Shown here one piece after another: positions 46,250-55,605 of a stretch of DNA of 64,000 nt (position 1 is its first letter; each line of letters opens with the position of its first letter). The stretch comes from an uncultured Rubripirellula sp. (GTDB lineage: Bacteria; Planctomycetota; Planctomycetia; Pirellulales; Pirellulaceae): NCBI GenBank assembly GCA_938075415.1, contig CALJHC010000025.1:1-64000 (forward strand), given 5' to 3'. A program made the translations under genes and the position numbers. A model generated the notes under the pieces. The model had not been told where the DNA came from, searched no databases, and saw nothing but the letters and a program-made list of their open reading frames with translations.

Positions 46250-47716
46250 TTACAAGAGAAGCTCGTTGACGACCCTTGGTGGATTGACACCTGTGAGCCG
46301 TTCTTCGAGTCCGCTGCGATCAAAGAAAAGGTCTTGGTGGTGCAATCCGAGGCAGTGAAGAATCGTTGCGTGAAAGTCGTGTACGCTCACGGGATTTTCG
46401 GTAACTTGATGTCCAAAGTCATCGGTGGTCCCGTAGGAAACGCCACCTTTGATTCCACCACCAGCCATCCATGAGGTGAATGCCTGCATGTTATGATCAC
46501 GTCCGGTGTAAATGTCACCTGAACGCTGAGAGGTCGGGGTGCGGCCAAATTCTCCTCCCCAAATAACAAGCGTTGAATCAAGTAATCCTGATCGTTTCAG
46601 ATCTCGCAACAACCCGGCCACTGGTTGGTCCGTCCGTTCGCAAGCCGCCCGATGGTTCGAAGCGAGGTCTACATGGCTATCCCATGGCTGTTCCTCCAGA
46701 AAAATTTGAACATAACGCACGCCTCGTTCGACGAGACGTCGTGCGAGAAGGCATCTTCGTCCAAAAGAATCGGTGGCTTGTTTTCCGATACCGTAGAGTT
46801 CTTGCGTCTCCTTGGTTTCTCGATTGATGTCCAACGCCTCACCAGCAGCAAGTTGCATTCGAGATGCAAGCTCGTAGGACTGAATCCTTGCATCCAGTTC
46901 GGGCTGATAGGGTCGTTCTTTTTGGTGCGAACGGTCCAGTTGACGCAATAGTTCACGAGCGGTCCGGGTAACCTCCGGCGGCTCGGAATACTGTTTTGAT
47001 AGATTGAGAATGGGAGATCCCGTTGGCCGAAATGGTGTGCCTTGGTAGACCGGCGGCAAGAATCCAGCGGTCCAATTCCGAGTTCCATTTTTTGGTAAGC
47101 CCAGTGGATCGCTTAAAACAACATAAGCGGGAAGATTCTGGTTCTCTGAACCCAACCCGTAAACGACCCAAGATCCAAGCGTTGGATAGCCCATGAAGAG
47201 GCGACCACTGTGAATTTTGTATAGAGCGTTGTCATGATTCGGGTGATCGGTCCACATGGAATGAACCATGCACAGGTCGTCTGCAAGGGAAGCCGTTTCA
47301 GGCAAAACATCCGCAAGCCACAAACCTGATTCGCCGTGTTGATGCATGGGGTACTGCCCGCCCATCATCACCCCGATATCCGTCGTGCTTTGATTCCCAA
47401 TCCCTTCCACGTTGCCGGGATAGGGCTTGCCATCCATCCTGTTCAGAACTGGCTTGGGATCAAATAGGTCCATCTGACTGGGACCCCCATTCATGAATAA
47501 CTGAATGACCGATTTAGCTTTCGCAGGGTGATGGGCGGATTTGGCGGTGAGGTCGTACCTCGCTCGCTCGCTTTTGCCAGGCGTTTCAGAAGCTGAGGAA
47601 TCAGCAATGAGATAATCCTGCGTTAGCAAATGCGCAAGCCCCATACCCAGAAGGCCCTGGCTGGTGGTCGCGAAAAAATCGCGGCGATTCGTGTTTTGAT
47701 TCGAAGCAGGTTTCAA
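46250..47716 (-). CDS. DUF1501 protein, Tat-type leader (third copy)
   Basis: A 488-residue protein with the leader TNRRDFFATTSQGLLGMGLAHLL. DUF1501 body: KSVIQLFMNGGPSQMDLFDPKP, GESGLWLADVLPETASLADD, TLGSWVVYGLGSENQNLPAYV, RYVQIFLEEQPWDSHVDL, LVIWGGEFGRTPTSQ, GRDHNMQAFTSWMAGGG, YGTTDDFGHQVTENPV and FHATILHCLGL. Compared with the other two copies it has the GGEFGRTP and SGDIYTGRDHN forms, the more typical DUF1501 type. Gap to the PSD1 gene upstream is 36 bases, so they form one transcript. The family reaction is unknown; relationship to alkaline-phosphatase-type metalloenzymes is from fold knowledge. Confidence 0.92.
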   Translation of the reverse strand: MKPASNQNTNRRDFFATTSQGLLGMGLAHLLTQDYLIADSSASETPGKSERARYDLTAKSAHHPAKAKSVIQLFMNGGPSQMDLFDPKPVLNRMDGKPYPGNVEGIGNQSTTDIGVMMGGQYPMHQHGESGLWLADVLPETASLADDLCMVHSMWTDHPNHDNALYKIHSGRLFMGYPTLGSWVVYGLGSENQNLPAYVVLSDPLGLPKNGTRNWTAGFLPPVYQGTPFRPTGSPILNLSKQYSEPPEVTRTARELLRQLDRSHQKERPYQPELDARIQSYELASRMQLAAGEALDINRETKETQELYGIGKQATDSFGRRCLLARRLVERGVRYVQIFLEEQPWDSHVDLASNHRAACERTDQPVAGLLRDLKRSGLLDSTLVIWGGEFGRTPTSQRSGDIYTGRDHNMQAFTSWMAGGGIKGGVSYGTTDDFGHQVTENPVSVHDFHATILHCLGLHHQDLFFDRSGLEERLTGVNPPRVVNELLL

Positions 47717-47752
47717 GGCTGAGACTTTTGCGGAACAGCGGATGGTTGGGTA

Positions 47753-50728
47753 TCAATCAACGTACAGGAATGACGCCGAATTCATGATGGCGTGACAGTA
47801 GGACTCAAGGGCAAGAGACAGGTTTCCACTAAGGCGATTGCGCAGATGCTTGAGCGTCTCTCGCCCAAGTGTTTTTTCTTGAAGCGTTGGAGATCGGGAT
47901 AAAGTAATTTGGTAGGTAAGATCAATCAGAAGGTTGTATTGATCTTCGGGGTGCTGATTCTTTGTGGGATCATCTGCTTTACCTGTTTTTTCTGAGAGTA
48001 GCGATTGGACCCGATGGGCGAGAGATGCGGCGAGTTCTCGAACTTGGCGATTATTCAGCATCAGTAATGATTGTGGCGAAACGTTCGAAACGGATCGCTC
48101 AAGGCAATTTGGGCCCATCTGTGGGTAGTCGAAAGTATCAAGCATGGTTGGGATTTCGGTGCGGCGATACTGTGCGTAGAGGCTTCGTCGCCATTTGCTG
48201 GTATCGGTGGGCTTGATGCTGACTTCGCCTTCGCTGCTAACGGAAACGGGGTCTGGCAGACCACCTTGTGTGGTATCGAGTTGATCACTAACAAAAAGCA
48301 GGGAATCTCTGATGGATTCTGCATCCAATCGACGCAGTGGCATTCTGGAATAGTATTTGTTTTGCGGATCGCCCTTCTTGGCCTGTGGGGTCACCCGCGA
48401 AGATTGTTGGTAGGTGCGAGAATTTAAGATTAGGCGATGCATTGTTTTAATGCTCCATCCGTTTTCTACGAAAGAGATGGCGAGCCAGTCAAGTAACTCA
48501 GGGTGGGTTGGCTTTTGACCCATGACACCGAAGTTTTCCAATGTTGAGACTAATCCCTGCCCGAAATGGTGAAACCAAATTCGATTCACCATCACTCTTG
48601 CCGTCGTAGGATGTTGGGGAGATGTCAGCCATTGTGCAAACGCGAGCCGTCGGCCCGTTTTGGCTGTGCCATCAGGAAACGGAGGTGAGTAACTGAACGG
48701 TGTCTCACCATCGGTTAAGACCGAGGGTACACCCGGGCCAACCAGTCGCCCCGGCTTGTCATGTTCACCCCGTTTTAAAATGTAGGTGGGCGAGGGGCGT
48801 CCGTTATCCCAAAGAGCGCGAATGGTGAGCGGCGGAACCATTTGCCGGTCAACTCGCTGGATCTGGTCTTCGATTTTTTCCAGGTTCAGCCTTGCTTCGA
48901 GAACGGCCGAGATCTGTTCGGAATCTGGTATCGCTTGAGCTCTCTGCAACTTTTCCACCAACAGTCGCTGAGGCAGCGTCCTTTGGTTGTCTGCAACTTT
49001 TAATGCGACCAAGGTTGCGGATTGGTCAGCTTCACTTTGTGCAGGGTAATGTGAACGCAAGGTAACCATTGTCAGGTTGTCTTGCTGTTGCTTGGCTTGT
49101 TGCAGTAATTGGTTGCGCTGCTTTGCGAGTGGCGGGTTCGTGGCGGCGATCGCTTTGCGATCTTTGTCCAGGCCGATGCTGAGTTTACGTTGTTTGAAAC
49201 TTTTCCAGTCGTGCTCATCGAGAGCTCCTTGGAAAATTGCTTTGAATCGATAATAGTCACGTTGAGGTATGGGGTCGTATTTATGGGTGTGGCAACGTGC
49301 GCACTCCATGGTCAGGCCCATGAGGCCAGAGCTGACAATGCTGATGGTGTCACTGATTACTTTGAGGCGTTCGGGAACAAAGTTCATCGTTCTTGAACCG
49401 GTCTCATCGATTCCCATTCGCAGGAAACCGGTTGCAATTAAATGATCGATCATTTCCGGTTGCAGTTCTTGCACGTTCGCATGATCGGTGAGTTCGTCTC
49501 CAGCTAACTGCTCGATGAGAAATTGATCATAGGGCTTGTCTTGATTGAATGAACGCACCACGTAGTCGCGATACTTCCATGCGACCGGGCGAATCGGATC
49601 CGCTGATATCCCACCCTCTGAATCGGCGTAACCTGCAAGGTCCAGCCAGTAACGCCCCCATCGTTCGCCATAGTGCGGCGACGCCAGAACGTCATCGACC
49701 ATCATCGAGTACCAGTCAGGTGACGGGTGGTCATGCCAATGAAGCCATTGGTCAAGGCTGGGCGGAAGGCCCAAAAGGTTCATGTAAACGCGACGGATCA
49801 AAGTGTCTCGCTCCGCCCGAGGAGAGAAGGTTTGATTGATCTCGTGTAGTTGTTGTTCGATAAAGTTATCGATGGATTGGTACCGCGTGGTTTTCTGAGG
49901 CGGTTGATAAGCCCAATGCTGACGATCTGATTCTGACACCAAAGGGTCTGGGGCATCTGATGCGATATCCGGATTTACATTGCCTTCGGGCGCACCTGCT
50001 TTGATCCAGTCTCTCAGGAGATTAATCTCTGCCTTGCTGGGTCGACGGACAAAGAATTTTAAAAGAAGGTGACCCGGGGGACACGCTTGACTCTCCACTC
50101 GCCGAATCAAGAGGCTCTCGTCCGGTTGACCTTTCACAAGGGCTGACCCGGATTCGCCACCTTTGATGATCGATGCGTGAGTGCGGAGATCGAGCCCGCC
50201 ATCGGTGCGTTGCGCGCCGTGGCAGCTGACACATCTCAGAAGCAATGTTGGTAACACATCGTGGATGCTTTTTGGCTTTTCAGATGACAATGCTTCTCTT
50301 AGTCGTGCATGGTTGGCTTGGATCCACGATTTGATTTGCTCGATCTCTTCTTTATCTAGTGGTGCTTCGTTCTCGGGTGGCATCTCACCATCCTGAATGA
50401 CTTGCCAAAGTCGGCCGCTTAAAGGTTTTTGGTCGATAAGTGGATCGCCTGATTCTCCACCGGCCCTGATTCCCACGAGTGAACTGAGGTCCAGGTCTCC
50501 TTTTCGGGTTTCAGCGCCATGGCACTTTCCGCATCGATTTGAAATCGGCTTCGGGACTAGCAACTCGCTTTCGTTAACGCTATCAGCATCATTATTCACC
50601 CGGTCGGCAGCCAAACTTGACTGTATCGGAAGAAGAATCGTTAGCAGGAAAACGTACTGGCTTGCCACCACGAACGAACCTTTGGTCAGGCGGTTCTGGA
50701 TTCGTTGCGATTCGTCAGTGGGCGTCAT
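47753..50728 (-). CDS. PSD1 protein with two cytochrome c motifs, DUF1549 and DUF1553
   Basis: 991 residues from the ATG at 50728; an ATG at 50788 is also in frame but its extra 20 residues come from tandem-duplicated DNA. A membrane/export segment VFLLTILLPIQSSLAAD (about 26-42) is followed by two heme c motifs, CGKCHGAETRKGDLDL and CVSCHGAQRTDGGLDL, so this copy has a doubled PSCyt1 region. DUF1549: HYGERWGRYWLDLAGYADSEGG ... MECARCHTHKYDPIPQRDYY, with a further C-x2-C-H. A coiled helical linker (about 525-640) replaces the sugar-binding inserts seen in the other two PSD1 proteins. DUF1553: ARVMVNRIWFHHFGQGLV ... RTYQQSS ... SPQSLLMLNNRQV. It begins the minus-strand transcript with DUF1501 and the amidohydrolase pair. 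Confidence 0.87.
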   Translation of the reverse strand: MTPTDESQRIQNRLTKGSFVVASQYVFLLTILLPIQSSLAADRVNNDADSVNESELLVPKPISNRCGKCHGAETRKGDLDLSSLVGIRAGGESGDPLIDQKPLSGRLWQVIQDGEMPPENEAPLDKEEIEQIKSWIQANHARLREALSSEKPKSIHDVLPTLLLRCVSCHGAQRTDGGLDLRTHASIIKGGESGSALVKGQPDESLLIRRVESQACPPGHLLLKFFVRRPSKAEINLLRDWIKAGAPEGNVNPDIASDAPDPLVSESDRQHWAYQPPQKTTRYQSIDNFIEQQLHEINQTFSPRAERDTLIRRVYMNLLGLPPSLDQWLHWHDHPSPDWYSMMVDDVLASPHYGERWGRYWLDLAGYADSEGGISADPIRPVAWKYRDYVVRSFNQDKPYDQFLIEQLAGDELTDHANVQELQPEMIDHLIATGFLRMGIDETGSRTMNFVPERLKVISDTISIVSSGLMGLTMECARCHTHKYDPIPQRDYYRFKAIFQGALDEHDWKSFKQRKLSIGLDKDRKAIAATNPPLAKQRNQLLQQAKQQQDNLTMVTLRSHYPAQSEADQSATLVALKVADNQRTLPQRLLVEKLQRAQAIPDSEQISAVLEARLNLEKIEDQIQRVDRQMVPPLTIRALWDNGRPSPTYILKRGEHDKPGRLVGPGVPSVLTDGETPFSYSPPFPDGTAKTGRRLAFAQWLTSPQHPTTARVMVNRIWFHHFGQGLVSTLENFGVMGQKPTHPELLDWLAISFVENGWSIKTMHRLILNSRTYQQSSRVTPQAKKGDPQNKYYSRMPLRRLDAESIRDSLLFVSDQLDTTQGGLPDPVSVSSEGEVSIKPTDTSKWRRSLYAQYRRTEIPTMLDTFDYPQMGPNCLERSVSNVSPQSLLMLNNRQVRELAASLAHRVQSLLSEKTGKADDPTKNQHPEDQYNLLIDLTYQITLSRSPTLQEKTLGRETLKHLRNRLSGNLSLALESYCHAIMNSASFLYVD

Positions 50729-50746
50729 CGAATGGGCGTCATCAAG
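50719..50746. repeat. 14-bp tandem duplication over a start codon
   Basis: TGGGCGTCATCGAA then TGGGCGTCATCAAG (two differences at the end). On the minus strand each copy contains ATG-ACG-CCC; only the downstream copy is in the PSD1 frame. Confidence 0.85.
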
Positions 50747-50775
50747 TCGGGGTAGGTTGCGTCGGGGTAGGTTGA
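50746..50775. repeat. 15-bp tandem duplication beside the previous one
   Basis: GTCGGGGTAGGTTGC followed by GTCGGGGTAGGTTGA, directly abutting the 50719-50746 duplication, in the leader of the minus-strand PSD1 gene. Confidence 0.9.
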
Positions 50776-51750
50776 TTGATCGATGCACGAGAAATGCCAG
50801 TGTATCGATTCAAGGTTTCTTGGTGTTCCCGACACGGAGGTGGTGAATGTCGATTGTTCGGTGGTGAAGTTAAACCGAGGTGATTTGTTTAGACTGATCA
50901 GAGTGATGATCAACGAACCAGCGCGTGATTGGATCGGTGATCCAATTAAACTGAAACCCAAAGCAACTGCCCGGATTTGTCGCCTGAATCAACGCGGTGA
51001 ACGAGATAATTGAGGTGCTGGATTTCCTACCTTAGTCTAGGTGAGTTTACGTCACGATACAAATCATGAACCGGGGAAATGAATTCGTTAGCGATAATCG
51101 ACCGTTGGAGGTCGGGAACGGTAAAATAATCATTTGTCGATAGGGTTTGGGAGTTTGTTGATGTTTATCGCGTCAGTTTTTTTCGGCGGTTGCGAGACAT
51201 TTCTGGGTATCGGATCCCTGCTGTTTGTTTGAGGTGAATCATCAAATGCTGGAGGGAGAAAGCGGGCATTTATTAATTTCCCTTTGGATTGTCTCACGCT
51301 GGATCGTCTCACGCTGGATTGTCTCGGTGTAGATTTACCTGAAGGTGAATTGAAGACCCTTGCGATCCGCCAACCCGGTGACCTGCCGCAGCAGAAGTCG
51401 TTGGATGGTTCCATCACGGTGTGCGGGCGAGGAAGAGCGATTAGGGAATTCTTTTGTGGGCGAAGTTTGGTTCCCCGCTATCGATCAGTTGTCACTCTCT
51501 TTGAAGATTGTGAACTGTATCGAGTCGTCGGTCCTGCGGTTGCTGATATTTAGAAGTGAAGGTGTTGCGTGCGTCATCGTTGACAGAAAAACTGAGTGGC
51601 GGATTAATAACCTTTTGAAATAAAAGCTGGGCAGCTTCGAGATGGATCGCCTTGGGTCTCACAGACTTATTTTCGCCGTGATTCGCGTTTCCGGCAGGTG
51701 TTGACCGAACAGATTAGATTTTATGCTAGGGTACAACTGAGCATTTATTC
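50776..51750. other. Divergent intergenic region
   Basis: About 970 bases between the PSD1 gene and the beta-lactamase-like gene. Frames on the plus strand (50783-51013, 51284-51553, 51360-51623) have no recognisable motif. A three-copy 15-bp array lies at 51286-51330. Promoters for both flanking genes must be here but were not resolved. Confidence 0.4.
51286..51330. repeat. 15-bp tandem array, three copies
   Basis: GGATTGTCTCACGCT, GGATCGTCTCACGCT and GGATTGTCTCGGTGT in succession: two near-identical units and a diverged third, in non-coding DNA. Confidence 0.88.
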
Positions 51751-51764
51751 GGAGGGGTAAGATT

Positions 51765-52841
51765 GTGAAGTCAATCGACTGGGAGCGGGCGTGTGAATAC
51801 CTATCCGGTTGTGTGGATGCGGATCGCTTAAAGGCTGCGGTTTTGCATGTCAGGCATCGCGATGAAGTTCATTGTCACCACTTTGGAGATGCCACTTCGA
51901 ACGACTCGATATTTCTGCTTGCTTCGATCTCCAAACCCATAATGGTTGCCGCGGCAATGAAGTTGGTCGAATTGGGCCATCTTGGGCTTGCTGACATGGT
52001 TTGTGACTACTTGCCCGAGTTTTGTGGTGAACGGCGAGAGAAGGTGAGTATCAGGCAATTGATGTCGCATCGTTCAGGGTTGCCGGATCAAGTGAAAGAA
52101 AATATTGAACTGCGATCGCAGCATGCAACCTTGGAGCAGTTTGTCGACCATGCGGTACGAGAGCCTTTGTTGTTTGAACCGGGGCAGCGTTTTCATTATT
52201 CGAGCATGGGAATCTTGCTGCTAGGTGAAGTGATTGGCCGGGTCACAGAGATGAGCCTCTCCGAATTTGTCCGGCAATCCGTTTTTTCTCCCCTGTCCAT
52301 GCTTGATTCGGCACTGGGAACCGAGGGAATGGATTGTGATCGAATCATGAGGTGCCAAACGGATCAGCTGCCCCCAGAGGTTGGCGGGAATTTAGAGGTT
52401 GGCGGGAAACGGAAAGCTTCGGGGGGTGTTGTTGATTCCAAGCAATGGGATTGGAACAGCGAATACTGGCGATTGCTTGGAGCGCCTTGGGGTGGTGTCT
52501 TCGGAACGGCCTCCGATGTCGCCATCTTTCTCGATGAATTTCTGAGGCCTTCGGGACGACTTCTGCTGCCTCGCCATTCTAGGATGATGATTCATCGAGA
52601 ACCCGTGACAGGTGTTCCGGCTCGAGGGCTGGGGTTTGCGATCGGGGCATCCCTTACACGTGGGGAAGCATCTGAATTGGCATTTGGTCATGACGGTTCC
52701 ACGGGAACCTTGTGTTGGGCTGATCCCGATACAGAGACCGTATTTGTGCTCCTGACTACTCTTCCCGCTGTAGCTGGTGAATTACATCCCCGTGATCTCG
52801 TTTCTAAATGGATGACACAAGCCGTGCGAGAGACACCTTGA
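51765..52841 (+). CDS. Serine beta-lactamase-family hydrolase (class C / esterase type)
   Basis: A 358-residue protein. The GTG start at 51765 is supported by GGAGGGG nine bases upstream. No signal peptide is evident, so it may be cytoplasmic. Penicillin-binding-fold motifs: S54-I-S-K57 (S-x-x-K, nucleophile and general base) in FLLASISKPIM, Y145-S-S in RFHYSSMGIL (place of Y-x-N), and FGHDGSTGTLCW (H-x-G near 305, replacing K-T-G). Such proteins are usually esterases, transesterases or D-aminopeptidases, rarely true beta-lactamases. An in-frame 18-bp duplication (52376-52408) gives EVGGNLEVGG, inserting six residues in a loop around 205-214. An inverted repeat directly follows the stop codon. 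Confidence 0.88.
   Translation: MKSIDWERACEYLSGCVDADRLKAAVLHVRHRDEVHCHHFGDATSNDSIFLLASISKPIMVAAAMKLVELGHLGLADMVCDYLPEFCGERREKVSIRQLMSHRSGLPDQVKENIELRSQHATLEQFVDHAVREPLLFEPGQRFHYSSMGILLLGEVIGRVTEMSLSEFVRQSVFSPLSMLDSALGTEGMDCDRIMRCQTDQLPPEVGGNLEVGGKRKASGGVVDSKQWDWNSEYWRLLGAPWGGVFGTASDVAIFLDEFLRPSGRLLLPRHSRMMIHREPVTGVPARGLGFAIGASLTRGEASELAFGHDGSTGTLCWADPDTETVFVLLTTLPAVAGELHPRDLVSKWMTQAVRETP
52376..52408 (+). repeat. 18-bp in-frame tandem duplication inside the beta-lactamase-like gene
   Basis: AGAGGTTGGCGGGAATTT followed by AGAGGTTGGCGGGAA. The unit is a multiple of three, so the frame is kept. Confidence 0.9.
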
Positions 52842-52862
52842 GCTTTCCGTCAACGGGAAAGC
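52842..52862 (+). terminator. Inverted repeat directly after the beta-lactamase-like gene
   Basis: GCTTTCC and GGAAAGC form a 7-bp stem with a seven-base loop, starting one base after the stop codon. No T tract follows, so it may protect the mRNA end or be a weak terminator. Confidence 0.4.
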
Positions 52863-53544
52863 GAATTGTCTTGGTGAACTGCCTGGCGTTTAGCAGGTAG
52901 GCATTCCCTGGCCACATTGCTGATTGAGTTGTTGAGCGGGCGGAAAGTAATTTGCGTTCTTGTTTCCATCAAAAAAGGGTGTCGAATGTATGGGCTTTGG
53001 ACCTTCAGGTTTCAGTGACTCCCTGCGTCCCCAAGGTTAACTGTTTCCGCTCCTGCTTCACGCCGTTGTTAACCGGTGAGGTTTTGATGATGACCTGGGG
53101 TTTCGTTTGCCCACCGCTGGCGTTTAGGTGGGTTAGGTAAGCTGCAAGGCGGCTTGGTCAGTGATCGCTCTTTTCGGTTATGCTATTGAATCAACGGCTG
53201 CCTTCCTCAGCATGTGGATCGCACACCAAATTTCCAATTCATTTGGTGACCGGTATGCTGCTTGAGAGGAGAGCGACTGGTTATTGGTATTCGTTGTGAG
53301 ACGAGGACGTGTCATGTTGAGGTAAAATGCCTGAATCATGAACGCAATGATTGGTTTGCCAGTTCGATGCGATCGACAGCTGGCTGTTGTCGCTGAGACA
53401 TCGCTGGTTGAATAGTGGTGAGTTCAAGTAACAGCTGATTGCTTGCACTTGGCGAGGCCCTTTTTTTGTTCACTGAAATCACGATTCCTGATAGATCGTG
53501 ATGGGTTGATTTATCGATTTTTTAATAAGAGAAGGCGACACGAT
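52863..53544. other. Intergenic, no gene seen
   Basis: About 680 bases upstream of the second sulfatase. An open frame extends from 53443 into the sulfatase but the added N-terminus is not signal-like. No other coding or RNA feature was recognised. Confidence 0.4.
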
Positions 53545-55107
53545 ATGACGCGTCGGATGATTTGTTTTGCGTTGGTCATGTTCATTTGGTTAGTCTCTCC
53601 ATCGACAAAATGTGTCGAAGCCGCAGAGCAACCCAATATCATGGTTTTTCTTGTCGATGACATGGGAGTCATGGATACATCCGTTCCGTTTCTGACCGAC
53701 GAGACGGGGCGTCCGATACGTTATCCGTTGAATGACTGGTATCGAACACCAAGCATGGAGCGTCTGGCTTCGACGGGAATACGATTCAATCAGTTTTACG
53801 CCATGAGTGTTTGTTCGCCGACACGGATTTCAATCATGACGGGCCAGAATGCGGCGAGACACCGATCCACCAATTGGATTAATCCGCAGCAAGACAACCG
53901 GGGTCAGTTTGGCGCACCGGAATGGAATTGGGCCGGACTTCGCAAGGGTGATGTGACACTTCCGGGAGCATTGAAAACGACTGGTTATGAAACAATCCAT
54001 GTTGGAAAAGGGCATTTTGGTCCCAGGGAGCATGAGGGGGCTGAACCTTTGAATCTTGGCTTCGATGTGAATATCGCCGGAGCTGCGTTTGGTGCACCGG
54101 GCAGTTATTATGCTGAGAAGAACTTTGGGCTGGGGACGAAACGCTCTAACCACGCGGTTCCGCACCTAGATGCGTATCATGGATCCGATGTCTTTCTGAG
54201 TGAGGCTTTGACACTGGAAGCTAAAAAAGCAGTCACCAAATCAGTCAAGTCTGGCAAGCCTTTCTATCTCTACTTTTCGCACTACGCCGTGCATTCACCT
54301 TTCGATTCTGATCCACGTTTTGCAGATCATTACAAGGATTCTGACAAGCCCGCCAACGCCAAAGCGTTTGCGACATTGATTGAGGGGATGGACAAGTCTT
54401 TGGGCGATATGCTGAATCATTTTGATGCGTTGGGTGTTTCGGAGGAGACGCTGGTGATTTTTCTCGGAGACAATGGATCTGACGGACCACTGGGGCAGCA
54501 GCACGCCGTGGCCTGCGCCGCCCCATTGAGGGGCAAGAAAGGTGCTCATTACGAGGGTGGAATGCGAGTTCCGTTCATCGCATCTTGGGCGCGTCGAGCT
54601 CCAAATTCCGCCCTGCAAGCGTCTTTGCCGATTCCACTGGGTGCAATTCAATCCCAGGTAGCTTCGGTTGTCGATTTATTTCCAACCCTGACAGAATTAG
54701 TGGGGGCTTCGGTTGCGGACGAGCATGTTGTTGATGGTGTCTCTCTCAAGAAACTGTTGCTGGGGCAGAAGGACAAATCGCGAGCCGAACAATTTCTGAT
54801 GCATTATCCACACGGAACCCATCGCAGTAATTATTTCACCACTTGGCGTGATGGTGATTGGAAAGTGATCTACCACACCCTGCCGAATGTCAAAACAACG
54901 GGCGGAGCAATCCAATTTAGCGACGGCAACTATGAGTTGTTCAACCTACGAGAAGATCCATTTGAGTCAAACAATCTGGTTGCCAAGCGACCAACCGAAC
55001 TGAAAAGGATGATGCAAGGGCTGATCAAGCAACTCGCGGATCACGATGCTGTCTATCCTGTTGATAAAGAGGGCAACGCACTTCCTCCTGTCTTGCCCAC
55101 TGAGTAG
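53545..55107 (+). CDS. Secreted sulfatase
   Basis: 520 residues from the ATG at 53545, where a signal peptide starts (MTRRMICFALVMFIWLVSPS, cleavage near VEAAEQ); AGAGAAGG upstream is a plausible ribosome-binding site. Family features: PNIMVFLVDDMGVMD (D38, D39), C-x-P-x-R motif CSPTR with C90 as the formylglycine precursor, IHVGKGHFGPREHEG, FYLYFSHYAVHSPFD, VIFLGDNGSDGPLGQ and DWKVIYHTLPN. The insertion TDETGRPIRYPLNDWYRTPSM before the helix is a trait of one planctomycete subgroup. Expected to act on sulfated glycans in periplasm or outside. It is unlinked to the earlier PSD1 cluster, being separated by the beta-lactamase-like gene, and no maturase is nearby. Confidence 0.92.
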   Translation: MTRRMICFALVMFIWLVSPSTKCVEAAEQPNIMVFLVDDMGVMDTSVPFLTDETGRPIRYPLNDWYRTPSMERLASTGIRFNQFYAMSVCSPTRISIMTGQNAARHRSTNWINPQQDNRGQFGAPEWNWAGLRKGDVTLPGALKTTGYETIHVGKGHFGPREHEGAEPLNLGFDVNIAGAAFGAPGSYYAEKNFGLGTKRSNHAVPHLDAYHGSDVFLSEALTLEAKKAVTKSVKSGKPFYLYFSHYAVHSPFDSDPRFADHYKDSDKPANAKAFATLIEGMDKSLGDMLNHFDALGVSEETLVIFLGDNGSDGPLGQQHAVACAAPLRGKKGAHYEGGMRVPFIASWARRAPNSALQASLPIPLGAIQSQVASVVDLFPTLTELVGASVADEHVVDGVSLKKLLLGQKDKSRAEQFLMHYPHGTHRSNYFTTWRDGDWKVIYHTLPNVKTTGGAIQFSDGNYELFNLREDPFESNNLVAKRPTELKRMMQGLIKQLADHDAVYPVDKEGNALPPVLPTE

Positions 55108-55575
55108 GTGATGTTGGCTGATTTATTCTTGGGACATCGCAAAATCGCAGGCTGATACGGCCCATTGCTCGTTCGTGATAATCGACTCTTTGGGTCGGTA
55201 TTGCGGTGACGTTCTCCGACTGCTCGTTAGCCAAGAACTGATTCACACTGCAAGTCATTTGTCACGAAGCATGACGTGTCCTTCATGACGTTTCCAATGT
55301 CGGCTTCCGTGGTCAAGCCGCTGCGAGTTGAGTTTGATCCTGCTGGCTGACTGCAGGGGTGTGAGCAGTGGAGCCTCTGATGAATGGAGGTGGCAATGCA
55401 ACCGTCAATCTTCGGCGGTGGTTCGCTATCGTTAAGGCCTTGATCCGAGCGGCATCCCGATGAAATCAGTGGAATGTCTTCTCGAAGCTTAATTGAGGCA
55501 AGTGATAGCGCAAGGGGCCTGTTGTTGAATCGATCTTTTCCCGTTGAATGTCGCTTCACAGATCGCTTCAATTGC
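55108..55575. other. Intergenic, no gene seen
   Basis: About 470 bases between the convergent sulfatase and the PD-(D/E)XK-like gene. No terminator with a clear T tract was found; a plus/minus pair of short frames has no recognisable content. Confidence 0.4.
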
Positions 55576-55605
55576 CAGAGCCCTGTTTATCAGAGCCCTG
55601 TTTAT
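55576..55605. repeat. 15-bp tandem duplication at a gene end
   Basis: Two exact copies of CAGAGCCCTGTTTAT; the following base run TCA is the stop codon region of the minus-strand gene ending at 55605. The duplication lies just beyond that gene's 3' end. Confidence 0.92.

Noticed and set aside
51284-51623. Two overlapping plus-strand frames before the beta-lactamase-like gene
   Set aside because: The first begins inside a 15-bp tandem array and neither shows a motif or ribosome-binding site.
51765-52841. Antibiotic-resistance beta-lactamase
   Set aside because: The second and third motifs are Y-S-S and H-D-G, typical of esterase-like members, and there is no signal peptide.
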